A DNA stretch of 64,000 nt from Deltaproteobacteria bacterium. GTDB taxonomy: Bacteria; Myxococcota_A; Polyangia; Polyangiales; Ga0077539. The notes below the pieces were generated by a model. It worked only from the letters and a program-made list of their open reading frames with translations. It made no database searches and was not told where the DNA came from. The position numbers were made by a program, and so were the translations under genes. The stretch is taken from positions 1 to 64,000 of the forward strand of contig JAUXYJ010000079.1 in assembly GCA_030694465.1 (NCBI GenBank), read 5' to 3'. Of this stretch, positions 52,451-61,580 are shown one piece after another (position 1 is the first letter of the stretch; each line of letters opens with the position of its first letter).

Positions 52451-55339
52451 CTACGACTGCTCCCACCACGGACGCGCTCCACCAGGAGCTGTTACGGGAG
52501 CACCTGGAGGCGTCGGCGGTCCAGACGGCAACGTGGGGGGACCTGCAGGCGGGACCACAGGCGGCCCCGGAGGGGCTGGCGGTCGCACACCTGGAGGCGT
52601 CGGCACCACGGGCGGCGCAGGAGGCGCGCCCAACTGTGGGGGACCTGCGGGCGGGGGACCTGCGGGCGGAGGACCTGCAGGCGGGGGACCTGCTGGCGGG
52701 GGACCACTCAGAGTGGGAGGGCCTCCGAGCGTGGGAGGACCATTGGGCGTAGTCTCAACGGGCGGAGGCGTTGGGACACTCACAACAGCAGCTGGTGCCT
52801 CGACCAATCGGCCCGAGCTGTCGAGCGACGGACTAGAGACCAAGAACCAGGGGACCAACACACTTCCGCTCGCCGCAGTCCCAAAACCCGGAGGCGTTGC
52901 CGCACGTGTCGCAGAGCGAACGGTCGAAATCCGCTGCACAAACTGCCGCGTCGAGATGCCACGTCCAAATCCCGGAAACTTCATGGGACGCACGATCGCG
53001 TCCATGCAGGTCTGCATGTCTCGGTCTTGCGGCGAATAAGCCGCGTTGCGGACGGTGGATTCGAACGCCTCGAGGTTGTTCACCTGCTGCTCGACCCAGT
53101 CTTGTTGCGTCTGAATCGCCGCGAGCCTCTGCTCGAGGGTCGCGTTTGCAGCAAGAGCAGGCGCCGGCGGTGACGTCTGAAACAACGACATCGAAGGCTC
53201 GGATCGAACGGTCACTGTGATTCGAATCTCGTTGAGATCCGGTCGACGTGTAAGCACTCCCTGAGCACACTGTCGCAGCTCGTCGAGATGGTTGTTCCAC
53301 TCATCGTCAACTTGCTCTTGCGAGAGGCTGCTTGGGTAGCTCCCAATGGCAGTACGAAGCGCGTTCGTACGCCCCTGAAGTTGCTCACGCGCCGCAGTCA
53401 ACCGTTGCTCGTCGGTGCGTCCCTGCGCACCACGTTGCTCTTCATCAAAGAGCCGCGCGATCCCATCACGCAGCGACTGGTGCGCAGCGACGTCTTGCCG
53501 CATTTGCCCCAGCCACTCACGACCTTGAGCGTCACCGAGGCGAAAAACTGCGCTCGATGCTGCAACGAGTGGAGCCACACGATCCCCAGCAAAAGCGCTG
53601 TCAGATCGATAGCGTCGAATAAACGACTTCAGAGGCTCAACGGCAGTGTTGTCTTCGAGATCCACGATTGCTTGCACGATCATGGGAAGCCATTCGACTG
53701 GCGTCTCGTGATCCAGCAGGTGCTCCATCAACCGCGGCACAGCCTCGCGCGCGCCCATCGAGGCGAGCGTCGGAGCGATAATATCCAGCGGGGGCGCTTG
53801 CCGGTTCTCAAGATAGTTGTAGTGATCTTCTGGACCGTCGATCGCTTCGATCAAGAACTGCTGCCCAGTCGTCCGTGTGCGCAGCGCCTGCGCGATCTCT
53901 TGCCGAAGCGGGATCGGGATCGCGCGTGCTCGATACAACTCAAGCAGCTCGCGCGTCACCTCAGGGGCGGGATCTCGGGCGAGCACTCGCGTGAGAAACC
54001 CACGCATCGGGACGAGCCGATTGTCCGCGTCTCGAATGAGACCCACGAGCTGATCACGTGGGGCGCCCGTTGGAGCGGGCTCAGCGCCAGCGCTAGGAGC
54101 ACGAAATCCGCCCAAATCCACTGTGTATGCGCCGAGGTTTCCAGCGATGGCAAGCGAGCCTTGGACAGCTCCTGTTGCGGGATCAATGGAGCGAAGTTTT
54201 CCGTTCGCGGAGATCACCACCAGCGACGTAGGCGTCACCGTGACGCTCTCGATGTCGTACTGGCTCATCGCCGCTTGCGCACGTCGCGCAGCTTCGTTGA
54301 CTGACTCCGTGGCGTTAGCACCCGACTCGGCTTCGTCCGGGCCCACAGCGCGTGCCCAACGCACTGCGCCCGTCTGCGCGTTAAAAGCCAGGATAAATCG
54401 ATAATAAACGAGAAAGATCGTGTCGTGCGCGATGGCCAGATGTCCGTCAGCCTCCGCACGCGGAAGAAACGCAAACTGGATCTTGTCTCTCGCAGTACGA
54501 GTGCCGTTGTTTGGCACAAATCCATCCCGAAAAAGAGACGGATCGCCGGGAACGTTCTCAATCGGATTCGCAGCGTAGTCGCTGTCCGCACGCGTGCCCG
54601 ATGCGCTCCTTGGAGACCATCGGTACGCGCCTCTCGAACCATAGAAGACGCCCTGAGGGGCAGCAAAAACCCAGCTTAGAACGTCGTCCGTAGCGCGGAG
54701 TCGCGATTGCTCTACACCGGTCGCGAGGTCGAGCACGGCGAGCGACTGACGATCCCACGGGACAAACACGTGGCCACTCACAGCCGCTGGGCGACCGAGA
54801 ATACCTACGACTTGATGCGACCACATTTCGCCGCCAGTGGCAGCGGCCACAGCCAAAACGCGGCCCGCACGCGGACCCCCGTTGGCGCCACTCGAAGCGA
54901 CGACGACGACGGTGTTTCCGTCGCGCGCAGCGCCGACGAGCGGCATCGAGCGGAGATCCACCTCCCACCGTCTCGCCCCACTGGCCAAATCCAATGCGAC
55001 CGCACGTGCACCTGTCGAGACAAGCACGAGATCTCCCAAAATCTCGGGCGCGCTCTGAGCATCGAGCTCTTGCGTCCACAACGCCGCGCCCGTGGTGCCA
55101 TCTACGGCAACGACAGCGCGAGGGGCGGCCTGCCGGATCCCAACCAGAACGGGTCGATTGAGACTGTTCGTCGGACGATCTGCGTTTTGCGACGGGAGTG
55201 ACGCAAAGACCTGCGTGACCGCTTCACGTTGGTTGTCCGAGAAGCGCGAAGAGAACGCGTTGAGTCGGCGAACTGCAGGCATACAACCCGCGAGCGCGAC
55301 GAGCGCGAGGGCAGGCAAGAGTCTGTAACGGCGATTCAT
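52451..55339 (-). CDS. PQQ-repeat lipoprotein with HEAT-like and Pro-rich regions
   Basis: A 962-residue protein from ATG 55339, with GGGAGGCGG upstream. The signal peptide (LLPALALVALAGC) has the lipobox LAGC. Residues about 60-370 look like a PQQ/beta-propeller domain with repeated units such as VVAVDGTTGAALWTQEL, AVALDLASGARRWEVDL and LAFNAQTGAVRWARAV-like text (here ILAFNAQTGAVRWARAV). Residues about 430-650 are helical and HEAT-like (AVPRLMEHLLDHETPVEWLP). A coiled region follows, and the last 100 residues are GPP-rich with 15-bp DNA repeats. It overlaps the stop of the HEAT gene by 4 bp (ATGA), so the two are coupled. The form recalls outer-membrane assembly lipoproteins such as BamB, but the size and extra domains differ, so no such role is claimed. 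Confidence 0.82.
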   Translation of the reverse strand: MNRRYRLLPALALVALAGCMPAVRRLNAFSSRFSDNQREAVTQVFASLPSQNADRPTNSLNRPVLVGIRQAAPRAVVAVDGTTGAALWTQELDAQSAPEILGDLVLVSTGARAVALDLASGARRWEVDLRSMPLVGAARDGNTVVVVASSGANGGPRAGRVLAVAAATGGEMWSHQVVGILGRPAAVSGHVFVPWDRQSLAVLDLATGVEQSRLRATDDVLSWVFAAPQGVFYGSRGAYRWSPRSASGTRADSDYAANPIENVPGDPSLFRDGFVPNNGTRTARDKIQFAFLPRAEADGHLAIAHDTIFLVYYRFILAFNAQTGAVRWARAVGPDEAESGANATESVNEAARRAQAAMSQYDIESVTVTPTSLVVISANGKLRSIDPATGAVQGSLAIAGNLGAYTVDLGGFRAPSAGAEPAPTGAPRDQLVGLIRDADNRLVPMRGFLTRVLARDPAPEVTRELLELYRARAIPIPLRQEIAQALRTRTTGQQFLIEAIDGPEDHYNYLENRQAPPLDIIAPTLASMGAREAVPRLMEHLLDHETPVEWLPMIVQAIVDLEDNTAVEPLKSFIRRYRSDSAFAGDRVAPLVAASSAVFRLGDAQGREWLGQMRQDVAAHQSLRDGIARLFDEEQRGAQGRTDEQRLTAAREQLQGRTNALRTAIGSYPSSLSQEQVDDEWNNHLDELRQCAQGVLTRRPDLNEIRITVTVRSEPSMSLFQTSPPAPALAANATLEQRLAAIQTQQDWVEQQVNNLEAFESTVRNAAYSPQDRDMQTCMDAIVRPMKFPGFGRGISTRQFVQRISTVRSATRAATPPGFGTAASGSVLVPWFLVSSPSLDSSGRLVEAPAAVVSVPTPPPVETTPNGPPTLGGPPTLSGPPPAGPPPAGPPPAGPPPAGPPQLGAPPAPPVVPTPPGVRPPAPPGPPVVPPAGPPTLPSGPPTPPGAPVTAPGGARPWWEQS
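52638..52697 (-). repeat. 15-bp tandem repeat encoding GPPPA x4
   Basis: Four units of 15 bp, two identical and two differing by one or two bases, in the Pro-rich tail of the PQQ lipoprotein. Copy-number change by slippage would keep the reading frame. Confidence 0.85.
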
Positions 55340-56229
55340 CGTCCGCCTCCCTGAATCTGTCGAATCGCGAGGTTGGCTCGCGTAAGATCCGCGCCGGTGT
55401 ATCCACGGCGGCGCGACTGAACCCATCGCTGCAAAAAGTCCCGCACTTGCGCAGACGCAGCGCGCTGCTCAAGCCGCTCGATAATTTTTACGCGGATCGC
55501 CACGGGGATGTCTCGACGATCCAAAAATCGCTGAAATCCTCCCAAAATCACACCAATCGGCGCGTGCGTCAGCCACATCGCGAGAGTCTGTCGGCCCGTC
55601 ACGCGCCGTGGATCCTGCATGTCTCGCGCAGGCTCCGTGCTCAACGCATCCTCTGGCGAGCCGATCTGACCAATCGATTCTGCGGCCTCTGGCACACCAC
55701 GCTCAAACGCGCGAAAGAGCAGCGGAATCGAAGCGCGAGCGCCGATTTTACCAAGTGAACGAGCCGCAGTCCCGCGCACCTCGGGTGCCGAGTCGCCGAG
55801 GCCCGCTTCGAGCAGCGGCCGCACGCGAGGATCCTGGATCTCAGCCAGCGCCTCGAGCGCTTCAACGCGCGCCGCAGGGCGTCGATGACGCATGAGCACC
55901 GAGAGCTCCGAGATAGCTTCTGGACGCGCGAGGATCCCCAGCGCCTCGATCGCCTTGTCGGTGATCCGGTCGACTGGGCCGCTCTGCAGCAGCTCGATCA
56001 CGGCGGTCACCGATTCGGGCGTGGGATAAGTCGCGATGGACTCGATGGAGTCCTCGACGCGCTCGACATCTGGGCTGCGCAGACCCTCACGGGCCTCGCG
56101 AAATGACATCGTCTGCGATTGCTCTGTCCCTCCCCTAGGTCGATTGGGTGGTCGTCGCTGAGCATCTGCGTTGGACGATAGTTGAAGCGTTGCTGCCAAT
56201 AGGACGGCAGTGATCATCTTGCGACGCAT
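55336..56229 (-). CDS. Exported HEAT-repeat protein
   Basis: A 297-residue protein from ATG 56229, with GGAGAG seven bases upstream. The signal peptide (ITAVLLAATLQLSSNADA) has a signal-peptidase I type end, so the protein is probably periplasmic. Residues about 55-190 are HEAT/PBS-lyase-type repeats (RVEALEALAEIQDPRVRPLL, GDSAPEVRGTAARSLGKIGA). The last 80 residues are helical and charged. It is translated with the PQQ-repeat lipoprotein through a 4-bp overlap, which suggests the two act together. HEAT repeats serve protein contact; there is no catalytic motif. Confidence 0.82.
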   Translation of the reverse strand: MRRKMITAVLLAATLQLSSNADAQRRPPNRPRGGTEQSQTMSFREAREGLRSPDVERVEDSIESIATYPTPESVTAVIELLQSGPVDRITDKAIEALGILARPEAISELSVLMRHRRPAARVEALEALAEIQDPRVRPLLEAGLGDSAPEVRGTAARSLGKIGARASIPLLFRAFERGVPEAAESIGQIGSPEDALSTEPARDMQDPRRVTGRQTLAMWLTHAPIGVILGGFQRFLDRRDIPVAIRVKIIERLEQRAASAQVRDFLQRWVQSRRRGYTGADLTRANLAIRQIQGGGR

Positions 56230-56546
56230 CGGTGGGCTCTCCGAGGCGAACTGTTACTACACCCAAGCCCATTTGTAGAACGCTCAATGAGCCATAACGC
56301 ATTGTCGCGGCTGCCATCGAGGTCGCGGCCTCGGTCAGATCCGGGCGGCACCGGACCCAGCCATCTCGCGCTGTGGGCCACTCGCTATGCGCAATACGGG
56401 GAGAAACGCATCCCTTGGACAAGCGATCGCGAAGGCCCGTTTCTGGACTCATAAGCCCAAGAAAGTGGCGCGCCGTGGAGTTAAACAAAGGTTCGAGCGC
56501 CTGCCACCGCTGTCCTCAAAGCCGCTCACCCGACGGTGCAGCAGAA

Positions 56547-56576
56547 TTGACGCGTTGAGCGTGCGGCAGGTACAAA
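56547..56576 (+). promoter_or_regulatory. Candidate kinase-gene promoter in a 522-bp gap
   Basis: The 522 bases from 56230 to 56751 hold no gene I can support. TTGACG (56547-56552), an 18-base spacer and TACAAA (56571-56576) could be the promoter of the kinase gene, giving a leader of about 170 bases. The stretch 56570-56690 is AT-richer than its surroundings. Nothing else stands out in the gap. Confidence 0.35.
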
Positions 56577-56751
56577 ATTCTAGTATTACTCTCAGACGGT
56601 TGTCGAAGCGGTCAGCGCAGAACATTTTGAACTCACTACAACGAGTGAAAACCTGCAATGTACCACATTTTCTCGTGATTCCGGTGTGTGCCGGGTGACC
56701 TTGTCAACCATGATGAGCACATCGCGCTGGCGCGCGGAGGAGTCCTGAGCG

Positions 56752-59391
56752 GTGAAGAGCCCGGTGAAGTTCGGGAAGTACTATCTACTCGAACGGATCA
56801 ACGTGGGTGGAATGGCCGAGGTTTTCAAGGCCAAATCCTTCGGTGAGGCAGGCTTCGAGCGGCTCGTCGCGGTCAAACGGATTCTTCCGTCCATCGCCGA
56901 GGACGACGAGTTCATTGCGATGTTTGTCGACGAGGCAAAGATCGCGGTCCAGCTCACGCATCCCAACATCGCTCAAATTTTTGAGCTCGGAAAAGTCAAC
57001 GACACCTACTTTATTTCCCTTGAGTACGTCCCAGGGCGTGATCTCCGAACGACGTTTGAGCGCGCAAGAAAGCGCGGAGAAACGCTGCCCGTTCCGATGT
57101 GTTGCTACGCGATCATGAAGCTCTGCGAGGGGCTTGACTACGCGCACAACAAGAAGGACGCCGCGGGACGCAATTTGGACCTAGTCCATCGAGACGTGTC
57201 GCCACAGAACGTCCTCGTATCGTGGGATGGCGACGTCAAACTCATTGATTTCGGGATCGCGAAGGCCGCCAGCAAGAGCTCACGTACGCAAGCTGGGATT
57301 CTCAAGGGCAAGTTCGGATACATGTCACCCGAGCAGGTTCGTGGACAAGGGGTTGATCGCCGCAGTGACGTGTTCGCTGCTGGAATTGTCCTCTACGAGC
57401 TCCTCACCGGGGAGAGACTTTTTGTGGGTGTCGATGACTTTTCGACCCTCGCGCTCGTTCGCAACTGCGAGTTCTCGCCGCCACGACAGGTCAACCCAGC
57501 GATCCCGGTTGAGCTCGAGCAGGTCGTGATGCGTGCGCTGACGCGCAACCCCGAAGAGCGCCACCGAACGGCGATGCATTTGCACGATGAGTTGCAGTCG
57601 TTCATGTACACATCCGGACATTTTTATGCCCGGAAAGACCTAGGCAGCTTCATGGGACGTCTCTTTCAAGATGAGATCGCCAAGGAAGCTACAAAAGATG
57701 AAGAACATCGGAAGTTCGACTCGCGCCGCGCTTCTGATCTTGATGTCTTTGAAGGCGCACAGGCACCCATCGCCATGAACAGCAATAGCCGAAATATCCC
57801 GCCGCCACCGTCTGGTCCCAAAATGTCCGTTCCGCCACCTCCACCCCCACGGGCCAAGGCCACGATGATGGGTGTTGGCCTCGGAGCTCCGGCGGTTCCG
57901 GCGCCAAACCCAGCGAAGACGCTCTCAGGAAGCGGACCAAGCACTCAGGCCGCTGCGAGCACCGGGCTGGACATGGACTGGGACGACGAAGAGCTCGCCA
58001 CCCAGGTCTATGATCGCCCCGAGCAGATGATGCCCGGAATGCCTGGAATGCCTGGAATGCAAGGCAAACCCAGCGCACCGCCCATGCCCAGCGCAACAAG
58101 CAGCGTGCGGCCGGCCTCCGTCGCGCCACCGCCGGGTTTTCCGTCTGGCGCGCCGTCCGGGACAATCCCTGGTGGGCAGTACGCACCGCCCCGCGCGATG
58201 ACGCAGCCTCTGCCATCCGCGATGAATGCACCCAAGGCGCTTCCGGCGATTCCGGCACCGCCTGCAGGTCCCGCCATGCCCATGCCCTCACCTGGCCCGG
58301 CCATGAGCGCTCCCGTCGTTCCCACCATGCAGCAGGCAGCCGTTGGAGCGCCTATGGCTCCGAGCTACGCGCCAATGCATGGCCAGCACGCTCTCCCGCA
58401 GCATCAGCAGATGCCGCAGCACCCACAGATGCCGTCGGCATCGATGCACCCACAGCACTCACAGCACCCACAGCATGCGCAGCATGGTCAACATGGTCAG
58501 CACGCGATGGCTGGGCATCCGGGAGCCTACGCGGCTCCTCAACACGCCAAAAAGACTTCAGTCCTGCCGTTCGTTCTCGCCGGCGTCGGCGTCTTGGCTC
58601 TCGGGATCGGCGGGAGTCTTCTCTACGTCTTCACCAGACCCAAACTAGGCTCACTCGAACTCTCGACCAACGTGCCAGACGTGCAAGTCGAGGTCGATGG
58701 CACCATTCGACCTGGCTCAGGACAACGCTTCACCGTCGGTGAGCTCGAGACCGGACGCGTCCATCACGTGACCGTCCGCCGCCAAGGTTATCGGTCGCGT
58801 GACATGGATGTGCAAGTCGCTGCTGGCGAAGTGACACCGCTGCAAGTTGTGCTCGAGCCAGAGGCAGCCGTCGTTGCGATGAACACAACGCCACAACAGA
58901 TGGTTCAGCAGCCCATCGCGGTTCAGCAGCCTATCGCGGTTCAGCAACCCGTTGCAGTTCAGCAACCCGTTGCGGTTCAGCAACCCGTTGCAGTTCAGCA
59001 ACCCATCGCAGTGCAGCAGCCTGTGGCAGTGCAGCAGCCGGTTGCGATTCAGCCAACACCGATCGCAGCGACAACGCGGCGCACGACAACATCGTCACGC
59101 CGCACCACTCACACGCCAACGGTTCAGCCTAGGATCACTTCAAGTTCAAGCAGCTCGGCCAGCTCCTCAAGCGGTGGCGGCGACCCCGGATTCTTGTCTC
59201 TGTCGACGCGACCGGCATCACGATGCACAGTGGCGGGTCAGACGTTTTCGACTCCGCGTCTGCGATTGTCGCTGCCATCGGGCACCCATCGCGTGTCTTG
59301 CTCGAACTCAGACTTCAACGTGAACGCGACCTTTAGCGTGTCGATTCGGTCTGGCCAAGAGACACGCGAGATCAACCACCCGCTCAATTGA
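56752..59391 (+). CDS. Transmembrane Ser/Thr protein kinase with PEGA-like extracytoplasmic tail
   Basis: An 879-residue protein from GTG 56752, with GGAGGAG about ten bases upstream. The Hanks-type kinase domain spans about residues 8-285: glycine-loop region INVGGMAEVFKAKSFGEAGF, Lys in VAVKRILP, catalytic HRDVSPQNVLV (about 147), DFGIAK (about 166) and GYMSPEQVRG. A long Pro/Met/His/Gln-rich linker (about 345-600) follows. A membrane helix lies at about 604-626 (VLPFVLAGVGVLALGIGGSL). Then come a PEGA-like domain (633-705), eight VQQPxA repeats (718-765), a Thr/Ser linker and a second small Cys-containing beta domain (about 810-879). The kinase is cytoplasmic and the tail outside. The signal it senses is unknown. 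Confidence 0.93.
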   Translation: MKSPVKFGKYYLLERINVGGMAEVFKAKSFGEAGFERLVAVKRILPSIAEDDEFIAMFVDEAKIAVQLTHPNIAQIFELGKVNDTYFISLEYVPGRDLRTTFERARKRGETLPVPMCCYAIMKLCEGLDYAHNKKDAAGRNLDLVHRDVSPQNVLVSWDGDVKLIDFGIAKAASKSSRTQAGILKGKFGYMSPEQVRGQGVDRRSDVFAAGIVLYELLTGERLFVGVDDFSTLALVRNCEFSPPRQVNPAIPVELEQVVMRALTRNPEERHRTAMHLHDELQSFMYTSGHFYARKDLGSFMGRLFQDEIAKEATKDEEHRKFDSRRASDLDVFEGAQAPIAMNSNSRNIPPPPSGPKMSVPPPPPPRAKATMMGVGLGAPAVPAPNPAKTLSGSGPSTQAAASTGLDMDWDDEELATQVYDRPEQMMPGMPGMPGMQGKPSAPPMPSATSSVRPASVAPPPGFPSGAPSGTIPGGQYAPPRAMTQPLPSAMNAPKALPAIPAPPAGPAMPMPSPGPAMSAPVVPTMQQAAVGAPMAPSYAPMHGQHALPQHQQMPQHPQMPSASMHPQHSQHPQHAQHGQHGQHAMAGHPGAYAAPQHAKKTSVLPFVLAGVGVLALGIGGSLLYVFTRPKLGSLELSTNVPDVQVEVDGTIRPGSGQRFTVGELETGRVHHVTVRRQGYRSRDMDVQVAAGEVTPLQVVLEPEAAVVAMNTTPQQMVQQPIAVQQPIAVQQPVAVQQPVAVQQPVAVQQPIAVQQPVAVQQPVAIQPTPIAATTRRTTTSSRRTTHTPTVQPRITSSSSSSASSSSGGGDPGFLSLSTRPASRCTVAGQTFSTPRLRLSLPSGTHRVSCSNSDFNVNATFSVSIRSGQETREINHPLN
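58903..59046 (+). repeat. 18-bp tandem repeat encoding VQQPxA x8
   Basis: Eight in-frame 18-bp units encode VQQPIA or VQQPVA in the extracytoplasmic part of the kinase, followed by a decayed unit. Unit number could change without a frameshift, so length variation between strains is expected. Confidence 0.9.
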
Positions 59392-59397
59392 GCGGGT
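59378..59397 (+). terminator. Hairpin at the end of the kinase gene
   Basis: The perfect 20-base palindrome ACCCGCTCAATTGAGCGGGT overlaps the kinase stop codon and is followed by TT. It can fold to a stem of up to nine pairs in either strand and may also serve the convergent gene. The T run is short. Confidence 0.5.
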
Positions 59398-59410
59398 TTC
59401 GCGTCCTTGG

Positions 59411-60283
59411 TCACTGATCTCCATCGCGCGAGGACGGCGGGGTGATCCCCTCGATGGGCGGTCCGACAAACAGGTAGAGCGTCGGGGAAATAAAGGGGTA
59501 GCGCTCTCGGCGCTCGCGCTCTAGCGCTTGCGCGGCGATCAGCCCAGGGTCTTGCGCTCCGTCGCGAGAGAGATCGCGGATCCTTCGCTCCATACGACCG
59601 CGAAGAACAGCATCCTCGGTACGAATCAATGAGTCTCGCAAGAGCTCTACAGCGCTTGTGTCTTGTCCGTCATCTTCAAGCGCCCGGGCAGCCATTAACG
59701 GCAGCCACGTTGGACCATGGCCCATCGCTGCCGCTTGACGCAGATGAACCGCTCCGCGCCCCCGTGCGACTCGACGCTCTGCATCGTTGGCGAGGTAGGG
59801 AGGGAGCTCAAACCAGAGATTGAACCCCAGCTGGTAGATCATCTCTCCGTCCCCCGGAAACGCCAGGAGCCCGCGCTCCAAGTGAGCGTTCGCGTTTTCG
59901 ACGGATTGCCGTGTGATCCGTCGATGCGAATAGATGCTGACGTTTGAGGCCCAGAGATAGGCGCGCCGAAACTGCGGATCGACCGATTCGATCACTCGCG
60001 CATACGTCTGCAAGTGCTTCTGAGCAGTCCGACCATGCATCGAATCGCCGAAGTACAAGAGCGCGCTAGCAAACAGCAGATCGGCAGCCCATTCACGGTG
60101 CTGCAGTGACATCACGCAGACTGCTGTAGGCCCCGGAATGCTCGCGTGATCTTCGACCGCTCGGTGAACGAGGACGTGGACTCGTGCGGCGTGACGCGCA
60201 TGGAATGCTGTCAATCCACCCATCACTGTCAAGAGACCCACAAAGGTCTGGCCCAAGATCCGTCGCTGGGTTGACGGTGTCAT
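59411..60283 (-). CDS. Membrane-anchored TPR-like protein
   Basis: A 290-residue protein with one N-terminal hydrophobic segment (ILGQTFVGLLTVMGGLTAFH) that could be an anchor or signal. The rest is helical with TPR-like spacing (FRRAYLWASNVSIYSHRRIT, NANAHLERGLLAFPGDGEMI, AAAMGHGPTWLPLMAARALE). The gene begins 3 bp after the stop of the degenerate pilin gene on the same strand and is probably co-transcribed with it, so a part in pilus or pseudopilus assembly is possible. It is convergent with the kinase gene. The family is not further recognised. Confidence 0.72.
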   Translation of the reverse strand: MTPSTQRRILGQTFVGLLTVMGGLTAFHARHAARVHVLVHRAVEDHASIPGPTAVCVMSLQHREWAADLLFASALLYFGDSMHGRTAQKHLQTYARVIESVDPQFRRAYLWASNVSIYSHRRITRQSVENANAHLERGLLAFPGDGEMIYQLGFNLWFELPPYLANDAERRVARGRGAVHLRQAAAMGHGPTWLPLMAARALEDDGQDTSAVELLRDSLIRTEDAVLRGRMERRIRDLSRDGAQDPGLIAAQALERERRERYPFISPTLYLFVGPPIEGITPPSSRDGDQ

Positions 60284-60286
60284 CGC

Positions 60287-60832
60287 TCACTCCATCGCGT
60301 GAGAAATCCAGAGGCCATCGGGAGACTCAAGCTCAAGCCGTCCGTTGGCTCGACCGGCCCTCTCGAACGTCGAAGCGATCCCGTTGCCATCAAGATCTCC
60401 ACAAGCACGCGCGGTAAACGCGGCAGTCGTGCGCTCTCCCTGAGAGTCAAACTGGTAGGCGTAGTAGTGAGAGTCTTCGAACCGAAATTCAAGGGCGTTC
60501 CAGGTTGGTGAGGTCCAGGTTTCGGGAGGGTCTGTGACCGCGTGTCCCGCGGGTACGATCGCGGGAGTCAACGGCGTGGACGCTGGCAGGTTGTGGAGTG
60601 TCGACCGAGCAGGCGCGACGGGCCCGACCTGCTGACCAGCCCAGTAGGTCTGCGTGTGTTGATACAGCAGAGCCAAGCGATCGACAGCCTCGGCAGTCCG
60701 GCCAGCACGGGCACGTCGCTGTAGAGCCGGCACGATCGCCCCAATCAGGACCATCCCGACCGAGATCCCCAGACAGAGTTGCAACAGCGTAGCGCCCTTG
60801 CGGCTGCGACGGGTGGACGAAGCGGGCGTCAT
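60287..60832 (-). CDS. Degenerate type IV pilin-like protein
   Basis: About 181 residues from ATG 60832; ATG 60844 is also possible but would leave only six bases after the predicted sigma-54 start. A basic leader (SSTRRSRKG) is followed by a pilin-type helix, ATLLQLCLGISVGMVLIGAI. Cleavage after Gly would give Ala at position 1 and Gln at position 5 instead of Phe1 and Glu5. The C-terminal part matches the neighbouring pilins: TWNALEFRFEDSHYYAYQFD and GDLDGNGIASTFERAGRANG. It is probably a minor pilin or pseudopilin that lost the Glu5 contact, or a tip component. It has its own GG-N10-GC promoter. Confidence 0.8.
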   Translation of the reverse strand: MTPASSTRRSRKGATLLQLCLGISVGMVLIGAIVPALQRRARAGRTAEAVDRLALLYQHTQTYWAGQQVGPVAPARSTLHNLPASTPLTPAIVPAGHAVTDPPETWTSPTWNALEFRFEDSHYYAYQFDSQGERTTAAFTARACGDLDGNGIASTFERAGRANGRLELESPDGLWISHAME

Positions 60833-60860
60833 CGCCGAGACCATACACCCGTTTTGAGAG

Positions 60861-60876
60861 CGCAACCTTGGGTCCA
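60861..60876 (-). promoter_or_regulatory. Sigma-54 promoter of the degenerate pilin gene
   Basis: TGGACCCAAGGTTGCG on the minus strand has GG and GC exactly 10 bases apart and TTGC at -12. The predicted start is near 60850, about 18 bases before ATG 60832. Confidence 0.6.
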
Positions 60877-60962
60877 TTCGGCGGGTGACGGATCGTGTCA
60901 ACAAGGGAGCATAGAGACGGTGATTTGACTACAAGACATCATGGTATGCACTCGAAAAAGTC

Positions 60963-61502
60963 TCACTCAAGCTCGAAGTTCATCCAGACGCCGGGGGAGC
61001 CTTGCACTTCGCGATTGGCGTTGATCCGTCCAACGCGTTCGAAGGTCGAGAAGATCGCGTCGCCGTCGAGGTTTCCGAGCGCGCGCGCGGTGAACTGTGC
61101 TGCGGACCCAAGCCCCGCGGAGGTGTATTCGTAGGAGTAATAAATTGGATCAGCGATCGCGAAATCCAGCGCCTGCCAGGTTGGGACGTCCCAGTCGGTG
61201 AGCGCTGCGGTGCGGCGAATGCCTGCGCCGGGCGTTGCGGGCGTGACAGCGGTGCTCGCGGGAAACTGCGCCGGTGCAGGAGAACCCGATAAACCCCTAG
61301 AAAAATGCTCGCCGGTGGCATAGACGCCCGAGCTTCGGTAGAGATACGCGAGCTTGTCGATCGCCTCTGTGGTCTTCGCGCGTCGCAAATACTTGATCAT
61401 CGCGGGGATCGCCACGGAGGCGAGGATACCCAGGATAGCGACGACGACCATGAGCTCAATGAGGGTAAAACCCGGCTTGTTTTTGGGGACGATAGACAAC
61501 AT
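60963..61502 (-). CDS. Type IV pilin, paralogue 2
   Basis: A 179-residue prepilin from ATG 61502; the frame is open to 61649 but the leader starts here. The leader MLSIVPKNKPG is followed by FTLIELMVVVAILGILASVA, with Phe1 and Glu5 intact for prepilin peptidase cleavage and assembly. The globular part shares most residues with the next pilin upstream: AMIKYLRRAKTTEAIDKLAY, GAGIRRTAALTDWDVPTWQA and GNLDGDAIFSTFER, the last resembling a calcium-binding loop. The same length and high identity point to tandem duplication. It has its own sigma-54 element and is separated from its paralogue by a terminator, so it is transcribed alone. Confidence 0.93.
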   Translation of the reverse strand: MLSIVPKNKPGFTLIELMVVVAILGILASVAIPAMIKYLRRAKTTEAIDKLAYLYRSSGVYATGEHFSRGLSGSPAPAQFPASTAVTPATPGAGIRRTAALTDWDVPTWQALDFAIADPIYYSYEYTSAGLGSAAQFTARALGNLDGDAIFSTFERVGRINANREVQGSPGVWMNFELE

Positions 61503-61580
61503 AACGCGACACTTTCGCGAGCACATTTCGGGGGACTGCTGGAAGTATTTGCGGCGGCAGTGGCTCTGGTTGACAGTCAG

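Noticed and set aside
58903..59046. CRISPR or intergenic satellite
   Set aside because: The 18-bp units are contiguous, in frame and code for a protein repeat in the kinase.
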